The notes beneath the pieces are model-generated. The model was not told the DNA's origin. It searched no databases and was given only the letters and a program-made list of their open reading frames with translations. The position numbers were made by a program, and so were the translations under genes. Of a DNA stretch of 64,000 nucleotides, positions 51,969 to 60,455 are shown piece by piece; position 1 is the stretch's first letter; each line of letters opens with the position of its first letter. This DNA comes from Desulfitobacterium_A sp034927245 (lineage in GTDB: Bacteria > Bacillota > Desulfitobacteriia > Desulfitobacteriales > Desulfitobacteriaceae). The stretch is taken from contig NZ_JAYFQK010000018.1 in NCBI RefSeq assembly GCF_034927245.1, positions 62,001 through 126,000 of the forward strand, given 5' to 3'.

Positions 51969-52050
51969 TTTTTATATGCTAAAATAGGATACTAGTAACT
52001 GTAAAAGATTTGAGCAGAGGGTACACTTTTTTGAGGAGGTGAATGGCGTT

Positions 52051-52275
52051 ATGTTGGTCTTTCTTACGGTAATACTTTTGATTAGTTCAATAGGCTTGAT
52101 TGCGACTGTACTTTTACAATCCGGCACTGGGGCTGGCCTTGGGGCAATCGGAGGTGCAGGAGAGGCTTTCTTTGGGAAAAAGAAAGGGATGGATGAACTG
52201 TTCGAGAAATTGAGCATTATTTCGGCTGCACTTTTTTTATTGAGCTCTTTAGGAGTAACCTGGATTATGCGATAA
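52051..52275 (+). CDS. secG: Preprotein translocase subunit SecG
   Basis: A 74-residue two-TM protein that assists SecA-driven translocation. The helices are at about 1-22 and 50-72, and the loop holds LLQSGTGAGLGAIGGAGEAF, the family hallmark. The start is ATG 52051, nine bases after GAGGAGGTG. In many Firmicutes rnr and smpB follow secG; here hppA and an accessory patch intervene and rnr is not seen. Confidence 0.93.
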   Translation: MLVFLTVILLISSIGLIATVLLQSGTGAGLGAIGGAGEAFFGKKKGMDELFEKLSIISAALFLLSSLGVTWIMR

Positions 52276-52491
52276 GTTCCGGGGCTCCTTTTTCTTTTTT
52301 TTTGTACTAGCGAAAAGTATAAGTTTTTGAAATTATAAATTATAAGCTTAAATTAATCATTTGCTCTAACTCTACATAATTATTGTGATAAAGGAATACA
52401 GATTAGACGTCTAGGATTAGGGAAACTCAATAAATGCTCACAGTGGGACGGGATTTAAGTTTATCCATTAAAACTTAGGAGGTTTATTGTC
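52276..52491. other. Gene-free secG-hppA spacer
   Basis: This 216-base AT-rich gap opens with CTCCTTTTTC and a run of nine Ts that may end the secG transcript, although no strong stem was found. No riboswitch, promoter pair or small gene was recognised with confidence. TTAGGAGG near its end is the hppA ribosome binding site. Confidence 0.5.
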
Positions 52492-54516
52492 ATGGATTTT
52501 GCTTCAATGCCGATTATAGCCGTTTTGACGGGTATAATTGGTCTTATCTTTGCATTTTATTTTGCTTCTAGTGTGTTAAAAGCCAGTCCGGGAAATGCCC
52601 GGATGCAAGAAATTTCCCAAGCCATTCAAGAGGGGGCTATGGCTTACCTCAATCGTCAATATCGTACACTTATTCCTTTCGTCATTATTATCTTTTTCCT
52701 CTTGTTTTTCTTAAAAGGGGCAACAGGATGGCAAACCGCTGTTTCTTTCCTGTGTGGTGCCATACTTTCGGCTGTGGCCGGTTATATTGGAATGAACATT
52801 ACGACTCGAGCCAATGCGCGGACGACTGAAGCGGCCCGAACAAGCCTGAACAAGGCGTTGGGGGTATCGTTTCAGGCAGGTGCGGTTATGGGATTATCCG
52901 TTGTGGGCTTAGGCATCATTGGAGTCAGTGCTCTTTACCTTGTGTTTAGGGATGCGGAAATTATTAACTCCTTTGCGTTTGGCGCAAGTGCGATTGCCCT
53001 CTTCGCCCGTGTCGGCGGAGGAATTTATACGAAAGCAGCCGATGTCGGTGCAGACCTTGTGGGTAAAGTTGAAGTCGGAATTCCCGAAGATGATCCGCGT
53101 AATCCGGCCGTTATTGCCGATAACGTAGGTGACAATGTCGGTGACACTGCAGGTATGGGTGCTGACCTGTTTGAATCCTATGCTGCTTCCACAATCGCAG
53201 CTATGTTGGTCGGCGGAAGTGTCTTTGCTTCAGTTGATCAGGGATTACCCGGCATAATGTTTCCCTTGATGATTGGGGCTATCGGAATTATTTCGGCGAT
53301 TATCGCAAGCTTTTTTGTACGTACGGGTGAGAATGCCAATCCCCAGACGGCTTTAAATAAAGGACTATGGGGTACGAACGCTCTGACCGCTCTTGCGTCT
53401 TTCGGACTTGTTCACTGGATGCTGCCGGACGCTTTAAAAGTTAATGGTACATTGACCATTACTCCGAATCGTGTATTTGTTGCGATCATTGCCGGGCTGG
53501 TCGTCAACGTGCTGATCGGTCTGTTAACCGAGTACTATACCTCAAACCAAAAGAAACCTGCGCAAGCGATTGCTAAGGCTTCAGAAACGGGAGCAGCGAC
53601 GAATATCATTTCCGGACTGGCAACAGGTATGAAGAGTACAGCTCTTCCGGTAATCGTTATCTGCGTTGCCATCTATGTCTCTTTCCAAGCCTCGGGTGTC
53701 TTTGGAATCGCAGTTGCCGCGATGGCCATGCTTTCGACCGCGGGTATGGTTGTAGCCATCGATTCCTTCGGACCGGTTGCGGATAATGCCGGTGGTATTG
53801 CGGAAATGGCTGAACTTGATCCCAGTATTCGTAAAACAACAGACCAACTCGATTCCGTTGGAAATACGACAGCTGCTGTTGCTAAAGGATTTGCCATTGG
53901 CTCCGCAGCTTTGACGGCTCTCGCCCTGTTCAGCGCTTTCTCAGAGTTAGCCCATTTAGAGAGCATCAACATTCTTGTCCCGACGACAATCATCGGTCTG
54001 TTTATCGGAGCAGCCGTGCCTTTCCTTTTCTCCGCATTTGCTATGGAAGCGGTTGGAAAAGCTGCTTTTGAAATGATCGGAGAGGTTCGCCGTCAATTCC
54101 GCGAAATCCCGGGTTTGATGGAAGGTAAAGCGAAACCTGATTATCGTGCTTGTGTCGATATCTCTACCAAAGCAGCAATTCGGGAAATGGTTATTCCCGG
54201 ACTGCTTGCCGTAGGAACTCCGTTATTAGTCGGTTTCGGCCTCGGTAAAGATGCCATGGGCGGAATGCTTGCCGGCGGTACGGTTGCCGGTTTATTGATG
54301 GCTATATTCATGGCCAATGCCGGCGGTGCCTGGGATAATGCGAAGAAATACATTGAAGCCGGAAACCTCGGCGGTAAAGGAACCCCGACCCACGCAGCAG
54401 CAGTTATCGGGGATACGGTCGGTGATCCCTTTAAAGATACTGCCGGTCCTTCCTTAAATGCTTTGATCAAGGTTATGGGGACCATTTCTTTGATTATTGC
54501 TCCGTTGCTAAGATAG
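52492..54516 (+). CDS. hppA: Membrane-bound ion-pumping pyrophosphatase
   Basis: A 674-residue protein with about 16 membrane helices. It hydrolyses pyrophosphate and pumps H+ or Na+. The active site includes DVGADLVGKVE, IADNVGDNVGDTAGMGADLF and GDTVGDPFKDT. GNTTAAVAKG has Ala at both positions that separate K+-dependent enzymes from K+-independent ones (the latter have Lys and Thr), so this one should require K+. Whether Na+ or H+ is pumped was not resolved. Confidence 0.95.
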   Translation: MDFASMPIIAVLTGIIGLIFAFYFASSVLKASPGNARMQEISQAIQEGAMAYLNRQYRTLIPFVIIIFFLLFFLKGATGWQTAVSFLCGAILSAVAGYIGMNITTRANARTTEAARTSLNKALGVSFQAGAVMGLSVVGLGIIGVSALYLVFRDAEIINSFAFGASAIALFARVGGGIYTKAADVGADLVGKVEVGIPEDDPRNPAVIADNVGDNVGDTAGMGADLFESYAASTIAAMLVGGSVFASVDQGLPGIMFPLMIGAIGIISAIIASFFVRTGENANPQTALNKGLWGTNALTALASFGLVHWMLPDALKVNGTLTITPNRVFVAIIAGLVVNVLIGLLTEYYTSNQKKPAQAIAKASETGAATNIISGLATGMKSTALPVIVICVAIYVSFQASGVFGIAVAAMAMLSTAGMVVAIDSFGPVADNAGGIAEMAELDPSIRKTTDQLDSVGNTTAAVAKGFAIGSAALTALALFSAFSELAHLESINILVPTTIIGLFIGAAVPFLFSAFAMEAVGKAAFEMIGEVRRQFREIPGLMEGKAKPDYRACVDISTKAAIREMVIPGLLAVGTPLLVGFGLGKDAMGGMLAGGTVAGLLMAIFMANAGGAWDNAKKYIEAGNLGGKGTPTHAAAVIGDTVGDPFKDTAGPSLNALIKVMGTISLIIAPLLR

Positions 54517-54559
54517 GTGTAAGCTGGGATTCAGCAGGGAACTAACTAGGGTTTTATTC

Positions 54560-54588
54560 AAGGGGCTGTTGCAAAACAGCCCCTTTTT
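54560..54588 (+). terminator. Terminator after hppA
   Basis: AAGGGGCTGTT (54560-54570) pairs with AACAGCCCCTT (54575-54585) and runs into five Ts. The loop and arms differ by one base from the hairpin after uvrA. A group II intron end begins six bases later. Confidence 0.9.
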
Positions 54589-54593
54589 CGGTG

Positions 54594-54710
54594 GTGCGCC
54601 ACGCATGGCGATTAACTAGGTGGTGAAAGACCACTGTGGGGGCTGGTAGTTGCCAACCACTAGCCAAGAGCAAGGGTGTCCACCGTAATAGTTTTTAAAT
54701 TTTCAATTGT
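54594..54710 (+). mobile_element. Group II intron 5' end remnant
   Basis: The stretch starts GTGCGCC, the usual GTGYG boundary of bacterial group II introns, and continues with paired segments typical of domain I (GGTGGTGAAAGACCAC, then GGCTGGTAGTTGCC and GAGCAAGGGTGTCCACCG). The similarity fades near 54.71 kb. It starts right after an intrinsic terminator, where class C introns like to insert. The reverse transcriptase remnant about 0.9 kb downstream is probably the other part of the same intron. Confidence 0.65.
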
Positions 54711-54849
54711 CCAAACCATCGAATTCTCCATCTCAGAAATTCAGACCGTATTATTAGTCTGGTTTTCCATTATAAACCATATCATAGTATAATCAAAAAT
54801 AGTAAGTTATTAAAAACGCATGACATGGCATACACGAGGAGGCGAGAAT

Positions 54850-55593
54850 TTGATTATTGATGCATTAGTAACTGCGATTATTAATTTAATGTTGTTTGCT
54901 ATTATGGTTGCATTTGCAAAATATTTTCAATCAATTAGAAATATGAATTATACTCCGCCAGCTTGGATAAGCGTAAAAAAAGACGGCATTAAATTATTTT
55001 CCATGGGAATTATTTCAGCGTTATTATACAAATTCGTAGTAGGCTTAATAGGAATTTTAAATGGAACGATGATATTGACTATAAATCAATCAGGTATAAC
55101 AGATACATTAATACTTACTCTTGCTAGTAGTTTTGGTTTTCTGGGAGTTGCTTTATTTGAAGAAGGCTTATTCAGGGGATATATGATGCAAGTAATATTT
55201 AGAAAAATCCACAAATTACTGGCAATCGTTATCCAAGCGATGGCATTTGGATTAATACACTATACTAATTATGACCAGCCCCATGCTTGGGTAAAGATTT
55301 TAGATGTTATTTTAATAGGATTAATATTTGGGATTATTGTAGTAAAAACAAAATCACTAATGTTTGTCATAGGAACTCATTTAATGTTCGATGTTGCTGG
55401 ACAAATATTATTTGTAGATAATTTACATGAATTCGATAGAGCTGTTTATTTTCAAAGTATTAATAACTTTACACCAAATACGATAGGAAGTTTGTTCTAT
55501 ATTGAATTTATAGATTTGTTTTTGCTATCTATCATAGCAATATTATTAGGATTTTTATTTCGAAAGGATATTTTTTGTAAAACAAATTATTAG
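54850..55593 (+). CDS. CPBP-family intramembrane metalloprotease
   Basis: A 247-residue membrane protein with about seven helices. The CPBP/Abi motifs are EEGLFRG (Glu-Glu then Arg), FGLIHY and GTHLMFD, whose His residues bind zinc. I start at TTG 54850 with GAGGAGG seven bases upstream; the ATG at 54820 lacks one. Such proteins mature peptides or protect against bacteriocins; the role here is unknown. It is much more AT-rich than the flanking genes and lies between two pieces of a group II intron, so it was probably acquired. Confidence 0.85.
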   Translation: MIIDALVTAIINLMLFAIMVAFAKYFQSIRNMNYTPPAWISVKKDGIKLFSMGIISALLYKFVVGLIGILNGTMILTINQSGITDTLILTLASSFGFLGVALFEEGLFRGYMMQVIFRKIHKLLAIVIQAMAFGLIHYTNYDQPHAWVKILDVILIGLIFGIIVVKTKSLMFVIGTHLMFDVAGQILFVDNLHEFDRAVYFQSINNFTPNTIGSLFYIEFIDLFLLSIIAILLGFLFRKDIFCKTNY

Positions 55594-55620
55594 CTTCGTT
55601 TTTTATAAAAAATATCAGTT

Positions 55621-56300
55621 GTGGTTCAACATAAATCCGAGGAAACCCAAGTCGGCGTACCCCAGGGCGGACCGTTAAGTCCAATTCTTAGCAACATTAT
55701 GTTAAATGAACTGGATAAGGAACTAGAGCGAAGGGGCCATCGTTTTGTCCGTTATGCGGACGATATGATGAACTAGGAGAAGTGCTGAGCCTGCACTGGC
55801 CAATGTTCTCCCCTTTATAGAGCAGAGACTTTTTCGCAAAGTGAACCGGGAGAAAACGAGAGTTGACGATGTAGGTAATGTTAAATTCTTGGGCTTTGCG
55901 TTTTACCAAAGGAAAGGTGAGGCAGAGTCAGAATTTATCCGAAATCGGTAGTAAGATGAGGAACAAAATTAGAAAGCTTACCTCATGAAGCGACGGAATG
56001 GGGAATGAAGAAAGGGCGATAAAGCTCAGATGCTATATCGTGGGGTGGATAAACTACTTCAAGATAGCAGACATAAGGACGTTGCTAACACAGACCGACG
56101 AATGGATGAGAAGGCGTATCCGCATGATCTAATGGAAACAATGGAAACGAGTGAGAACAAAGTTTCAAATGCTTAAATCGCTCGGAATCAGTGAACAGAA
56201 AGCATAGGAATACGCAAATACGCAAATACAAGAAAGAGCTACTGGAGAACATCAAATAGCCCAATCCTAGCCAAATTCCTAACATATGATGTTTTAAAGG
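55621..56300 (+). pseudogene. Group II intron reverse transcriptase/maturase remnant
   Basis: Several frames in order rebuild the 3' half of an intron-encoded protein. GVPQGGPLSPILSNIMLNEL and RFVRYADDMM (RT palm) lie at 55660-55773, stopped by TAG 55774-55776. NREKTRVDDVGNVKFLGFAF lies at about 55850-55910. GWINYFKIADIRTLLTQTDE and WMRRRIRM (maturase domain) lie at about 56045-56130, then WKQWKRVRTKFQML. Internal stops and frameshifts make it dead. The N-terminal half is missing. No convincing domain V was found after it. Confidence 0.88.
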
Positions 56301-56525
56301 GATTTGGACAGTAAAACTTAGCTTCGACAGTCAAATAGATTTTTAGGCACATAGAAAAACTGAGATTAATCAAGGAAATGATGGCATTAGGTTCAGAATA
56401 TTTTAGAAATAGGGGAAACTTAGTATTGCTGTTTTATTAACTCTATATCAAAATGGAAATAGAATGATAAAGAACAAGAAACATCCTAAAGTTTTTTAAA
56501 ATGGTATTCTAATAAATTGAATATT

Positions 56526-56606
56526 GTCGAAACTGAAGATAGTGGTGCTAATTGGAAAGTTATCATGCAAAAATAATGGGGTAATGCTTGGTGCAAGCCA
56601 AGCATT
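56526..56606 (+). pseudogene. C-terminal scrap of a YCF48-like gene with terminator hairpin
   Basis: Codons 56526-56576 read VETEDSGANWKVIMQK then stop. This matches the pattern of the last repeat of the intact YCF48-like gene downstream (TTDSGLNWSKVEIKLK then stop). A hairpin AATGCTTGG/CCAAGCATT (56583-56606) follows like a terminator. It is likely the tail of a second, mostly deleted paralogue. The surrounding 56.30-56.52 kb is AT-rich with no recognisable gene. Confidence 0.55.
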
Positions 56607-56678
56607 CCTTTATCCTCTTTTGTACTTATGGGATTAGCAGGGAGAAGTCGCGGATAGACTATGAACAGCGCCGAAGTG

Positions 56679-56701
56679 CAAGACAGGTCGGTACTGAAAA
56701 A
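56679..56701. repeat. 23-bp direct repeat, left copy
   Basis: Identical over 23 bases to 58108-58130. The two copies flank a 1.4-kb block holding the YCF48-like lipoprotein gene. Core sequence: AGACAGGTCGGTACTGAAAA. Confidence 0.85.
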
Positions 56702-56842
56702 ACGGCGAAAACGAGATAAATTTAATGTAAGTAGATGTGCTCGCTGGTCTATCTGCTTATCAAATAAATCATACCGCAGAGCTCTACAAGATTATACTTT
56801 CATTCATTTTTGCCTTGAGCACAGCGAAAGGAATGATATTTT

Positions 56843-57907
56843 ATGAGAAAAATTTATTTAATCCTAATTCTAATTCTAACGTTCTTAAGCCTATCACTTT
56901 CAGGATGTAGCCTAAATCATTCAGCAAATCAATTGACGCAATCAGTACAGCCTATAAAAAAACTATCCTATATTAAAATGGTTGATGAAAATTCCGGCTG
57001 GGCTCTAAGCAACACATTGGTTTTGAAAACCAATAATGGGGGAATAGACTGGATAAAAGTAACTCCTGCCGTTTTTTCAGATAACAGTGATATATCCGGC
57101 TTTTTTCTGAGCGAAAAAATCGGATGGATAGCAGTCCATGTACCAGATGCTTCATATATCAGAATTTATGGTACACAAAACGGTGGTATAGATTGGTATG
57201 AATCAAAAATTCAAGCACAAAGCTCTAATTCAAAAATGTATTTTATAGATAAGGAGCAAGGATGGCTAGTTACTATAGGAAATGCTGCAGCAGGATATGA
57301 TCCTGTGAGCATATTTAAAACTGGTGATGGCGGTATCACATGGACACATTCTTCTGATGTAAATACTAATGGACCTAAGAATGGTATATATTTTAAAGAT
57401 AACTCTAATGGATGGTTAACAGGACAACAACCTAGTGGAAGAACTATTTATTATATTACAAAAGATAGCGGGCAATCTTGGAACCCACGATATTTTAAAG
57501 TGAATCAAGTAAATGAAGACTATTTTGCTACTACTTTTCCGCCTATCTTTTCGGATAAAAGCATAGGTTTTTTGCCGGTAAGTTACGATAGCCAAAATTT
57601 TCATACTATAGTCTATACCTCATTAGATGGAGGGGAAACGTGGTTAGAGACAACACCCGTTAATATTCATGTAAATAGTTTTTCTATTTTTTCAAATACT
57701 TGCTGGATATCTGACGGAAAAGAACTTTACAGAAGTGATGATTTAGGAAAAACATGGTCGAAGTTGAATGACGCAATTTCTTCAGATAATATCCTAGATT
57801 TAAACTTTGTGAATAGCCAGACTGGATGGGCTGTTGGTCAAGAAGGATTATATAAGACAACTGATAGCGGATTAAATTGGAGTAAAGTTGAAATTAAATT
57901 AAAATAA
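56843..57907 (+). CDS. YCF48/BNR-type beta-propeller lipoprotein
   Basis: A 354-residue surface lipoprotein with lipobox LSGC (Cys near 22). It has seven spaced motifs of the Asp-box type: NNGGIDW, QNGGIDW, GDGGITW, KDSGQSW, LDGGETW, DDLGKTW and TDSGLNW. Seven repeats suggest a seven-bladed propeller. It is related to sialidase-like/YCF48 repeats, but that does not give it an enzymatic function. No clear ribosome binding site was seen beyond GAAAGGAATG. The gene is AT-rich and flanked by 23-bp direct repeats, suggesting acquisition. Confidence 0.85.
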   Translation: MRKIYLILILILTFLSLSLSGCSLNHSANQLTQSVQPIKKLSYIKMVDENSGWALSNTLVLKTNNGGIDWIKVTPAVFSDNSDISGFFLSEKIGWIAVHVPDASYIRIYGTQNGGIDWYESKIQAQSSNSKMYFIDKEQGWLVTIGNAAAGYDPVSIFKTGDGGITWTHSSDVNTNGPKNGIYFKDNSNGWLTGQQPSGRTIYYITKDSGQSWNPRYFKVNQVNEDYFATTFPPIFSDKSIGFLPVSYDSQNFHTIVYTSLDGGETWLETTPVNIHVNSFSIFSNTCWISDGKELYRSDDLGKTWSKLNDAISSDNILDLNFVNSQTGWAVGQEGLYKTTDSGLNWSKVEIKLK

Positions 57908-57934
57908 ATATATAGAGAGTAGGGAGACATAAAA

Positions 57935-58079
57935 ATATCATTAACCAAACGAAGGATTGGAATAATCGGCTGTATTAGGTCTACTAGTAACTAAGGCATA
58001 CATAACCCCACAGTCTGAAGGTGCCGGGGCAGGACTAGGAGTTGCATTACCAGGAGAGGGTGGAACATTGATGTTATAG
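57935..58079 (+). pseudogene. Degenerate small ORF with one frameshift
   Basis: Reading from an ATA at 57935 gives ISLTKRRIGIIGCI. After skipping A57977 the frame continues as GLLVTKAYITPQSEG, AGAGLGVALPGEGG and TLML to TAG 58077-58079. It would be a basic, hydrophobic, then Gly-rich peptide of about 47 residues. GGGAG lies eight bases before the ATA, which may once have been ATG. No family is recognised. Confidence 0.35.
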
Positions 58080-58107
58080 CATTGTTCTACATAATCTAAA
58101 TATTCTA

Positions 58108-58130
58108 CAAGACAGGTCGGTACTGAAAAA
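58108..58130. repeat. 23-bp direct repeat, right copy
   Basis: Second copy of the repeat at 56679-56701, placed about 50 bases upstream of smpB and probably part of its ancestral leader. The left copy would then be the duplicated one. Confidence 0.85.
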
Positions 58131-58178
58131 GCAGTGAAGCTGTGGTATACTTAAATACTGAGTGAGAGGAGGGTTATT

Positions 58179-58649
58179 GTGGCATCTGAAGGAATTAAGG
58201 TCATCTCTGATAATCGCAAAGCGTATCATGATTATTTCATTGAGGATAAGATTGAGGCCGGGATCATTTTGACAGGAACAGAAATCAAATCGATTCGCAA
58301 TGGCCGGGTGAATCTGAAAGACAGCTATGCAGGATTTGAGAACGGAGAAGTATGGCTTTATCAGATGCACATCAGCCCTTATGAACAAGGTAATCGCTTC
58401 AATCACGATCCATTACGGAAGCGGAAGCTTCTTTTGAACCGTTCCGAGATTGTTAAGCTTGTCGGTAAGATTCAGCTTCAGGGATTGACGTTGATACCCC
58501 TTAAAATTTATTTGCGAAGAGGCTTAGCCAAGGTCGAGCTTGGGATTTGTAAGGGCAAGAAAAGCTACGATAAGCGCCAAGATATTGCGGAACGTGATGC
58601 TAAACGTGAAATCGAGCGTCATCTGCGCGACCGCCAAAAGGGATATTAA
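58179..58649 (+). CDS. smpB: SsrA-binding protein SmpB
   Basis: A 156-residue partner of tmRNA in trans-translation, which rescues stalled ribosomes. YHDYFIEDKIEAGIILTGTE and IKSIRNGRVNLKDSYA are the OB-fold signature, and the basic C-terminal tail (KKSYDKRQDIAERDAKREIE) enters the mRNA channel. The start is GTG after GAGGAGGG. No ssrA gene was found on either side within the window, although the two are often neighbours. Confidence 0.96.
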   Translation: MASEGIKVISDNRKAYHDYFIEDKIEAGIILTGTEIKSIRNGRVNLKDSYAGFENGEVWLYQMHISPYEQGNRFNHDPLRKRKLLLNRSEIVKLVGKIQLQGLTLIPLKIYLRRGLAKVELGICKGKKSYDKRQDIAERDAKREIERHLRDRQKGY

Positions 58650-58655
58650 AAAAAG

Positions 58656-58688
58656 AATGGCTTAGTTATGTCGAATAACTAAGCCATT
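58656..58688. terminator. Bidirectional terminator between smpB and the convergent pair
   Basis: AATGGCTTAGTTAT (58656-58669) is perfectly complementary to ATAACTAAGCCATT (58675-58688) around GTCGA. The A-run before it reads as a T-run on the minus strand, so it best serves the minus-strand operon and possibly smpB as well. Confidence 0.85.
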
Positions 58689-59034
58689 ATGATTGCTTTT
58701 TGGGGCCACTGTCTAAATTGTTAAAATATAAAACATATCCCTTCCCTCTTAGCGACAGCAGAGAGTTGGGTTTCTTCGGGTTATCCTCCAGTCTTTGGCG
58801 AAGACGGTTAATACAGACATAAAGATCGTTTCTGCTAACAAAGGAATCGGTTCCCCAAGCATAGTTTATAAGCTCTTTATCTGTAACCGGTTGTCCCATA
58901 TGTTGTGCTAGGTAATAGAGAATCCGAAATTGAATTCTTGAAAGCGCAATCGGCAAATTATTTTTGACAAGGATTTCTCTTTCCGCATCCAGGTAGCAAT
59001 TCCTTCCGAGTGGAATATTTTCTCTTCTATTCAT
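58687..59034 (-). CDS. Stand-alone OmpR/PhoB-type winged-helix protein
   Basis: A 115-residue protein that is only a winged helix of the response-regulator output type: LSRIQFRILYYLAQHMGQPV, ELINYAWGTDSF, VCINRLRQRLE and LLSLRGKGYVLYF. It has no receiver domain, so it is not a two-component regulator by itself. It follows the methyltransferase gene on the same strand by three bases and is surely cotranscribed. It may regulate that operon or partner the enzyme; this is inference. Confidence 0.82.
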   Translation of the reverse strand: MNRRENIPLGRNCYLDAEREILVKNNLPIALSRIQFRILYYLAQHMGQPVTDKELINYAWGTDSFVSRNDLYVCINRLRQRLEDNPKKPNSLLSLRGKGYVLYFNNLDSGPKKQS

Positions 59035-59037
59035 TTT

Positions 59038-60261
59038 TTACGGAACTATCGCCCTTATTAACTGGGCCGGCATCTGAATAATACGTTCTTCTTCTGAGTA
59101 TTTTTGACAGACGCTCTCGCCAAGTTGTTGAAGATTTTCCATTATTTCTTGACGAGCTCTCCAGGGAAGATCCGCCAACTCTTCTTGGAAAAGACCAACC
59201 CCATGGATAAAATGTTTTATGACTTTTTCAGGATCATGAAATAGCATTGGATAGGGTGGTTTAAAACTCTCAATTTTAATAAATCCAGTCTTTTGAAAAT
59301 CTTCTATATATTTTTCCATGGTAAAGAGATAGCTTTTAGGTTGTCCTCTTTTTTTATTGGCTATTCTAAAGATTGGCGCAAACCATTCATTAAAAAAGGG
59401 AATCGTTCGAAAATCAAAAGCCAAGGGATGAACCGATCCGACAACTCCTCCAGAACGTGTTACCCTTCGCATTTCTTGAAGGGCCTTTTGGCGATCCGTG
59501 AATTGTAAAAAAGCAACACCTATAACGGCATCGAAGGTCCCATCTTCAAAGGGTAAGGTTTCAGCTTTTCCGGCTCGATATTCAACCCAGTATTTATCCT
59601 TAGCTTGAGGTTTTGCTTTTGCCCGGTTCATCATCCCGGCAGAAGGGTCAACACATACCAACTTACCAGTAGGGCCTATGAGCTCGGCTAGTCCGGCCTC
59701 AAAGGTAAGCGGCCCGCTGCCACTGCCAAGTTCAAGGACTTTCATCCCGGGTCTTATGCCTGTAACATCAATCAATTGCTTGCGCAGCGTCATAGCCTCC
59801 GGCCATATTTCTTCAGCGAGTTGCTCGTACTCATCAAATAAGTCAAATTGGGATATATGAAGCATCTGTACCCGCTGCGAAAAATAACCCGATGTCTCTA
59901 ATGCTTCTTTAAGATTGGCAAGGAAATCCTTTCCTCTTGGGGTTAATTCAATATAGCGTTTATTATTTTGAATGGTAATTTTCATTGTATCGTAGAGAAC
60001 ACCCATCATAAGGTCATCATTCAAACTATAATCAACCCATGGTCGATGCCAACTGCCCAGAAGGAACTCACGCTCCGGAATGCTCCCGTAATAGTCAATG
60101 GCATTTAGGTTATCATAAGCCGTTAAAAGACGGTATGTATAAACTAAATTGCCGAAACCATATAACTGACAATAAGCTTCCACCTTTTCAATAGCCTCCA
60201 GGGCTATTTTTTCATTTATAAAGATGTAAGAAACCTTAACAAAATGCAAGGTTAGCGACAT
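59038..60261 (-). CDS. SAM-dependent methyltransferase with N-terminal winged-helix-like region
   Basis: A 407-residue protein. Residues 1-140 are of unknown type, but YIELTPRGKDFLANLKEAL resembles the wing of a winged helix. The class I methyltransferase domain (about 160-300) has MKVLELGSGSGPLTFEAGL (SAM loop), VCVDPSAGMMNRAK, LPFEDGTFDAVIGVAFLQF and the UbiE-like order. The substrate is unknown. No strong ribosome binding site precedes the ATG, so the start is uncertain. The coupling to a DNA-binding protein gene downstream is unusual. Confidence 0.8.
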   Translation of the reverse strand: MSLTLHFVKVSYIFINEKIALEAIEKVEAYCQLYGFGNLVYTYRLLTAYDNLNAIDYYGSIPEREFLLGSWHRPWVDYSLNDDLMMGVLYDTMKITIQNNKRYIELTPRGKDFLANLKEALETSGYFSQRVQMLHISQFDLFDEYEQLAEEIWPEAMTLRKQLIDVTGIRPGMKVLELGSGSGPLTFEAGLAELIGPTGKLVCVDPSAGMMNRAKAKPQAKDKYWVEYRAGKAETLPFEDGTFDAVIGVAFLQFTDRQKALQEMRRVTRSGGVVGSVHPLAFDFRTIPFFNEWFAPIFRIANKKRGQPKSYLFTMEKYIEDFQKTGFIKIESFKPPYPMLFHDPEKVIKHFIHGVGLFQEELADLPWRARQEIMENLQQLGESVCQKYSEEERIIQMPAQLIRAIVP

Positions 60262-60455
60262 TATTCGCCAAAGGATTTAGGGTTCTGATGATGAACTTAC
60301 AATAAAGCGGGAGTATTCTCAAAATTAAACGCCTTGTCGTTTAATAAAATTGCCTCCAGACCATCTTACCTGTAAATAGGATGATTTAATCTTTTATTCC
60401 ACCATTTATTCCGAATACCCTTACTTTTCTACTACTTAAGAAAATGGAGGTTATT

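Noticed and set aside
56661..56846. 61-codon frame ahead of the YCF48-like gene
   Set aside because: It spans the 23-bp repeat, has no ribosome binding site and reads as basic, uncharacteristic sequence.
58650..58690. Possible ssrA (tmRNA) next to smpB
   Set aside because: The sequence after smpB is only a terminator hairpin; no tRNA-Ala-like ends or tag frame were seen on either side.
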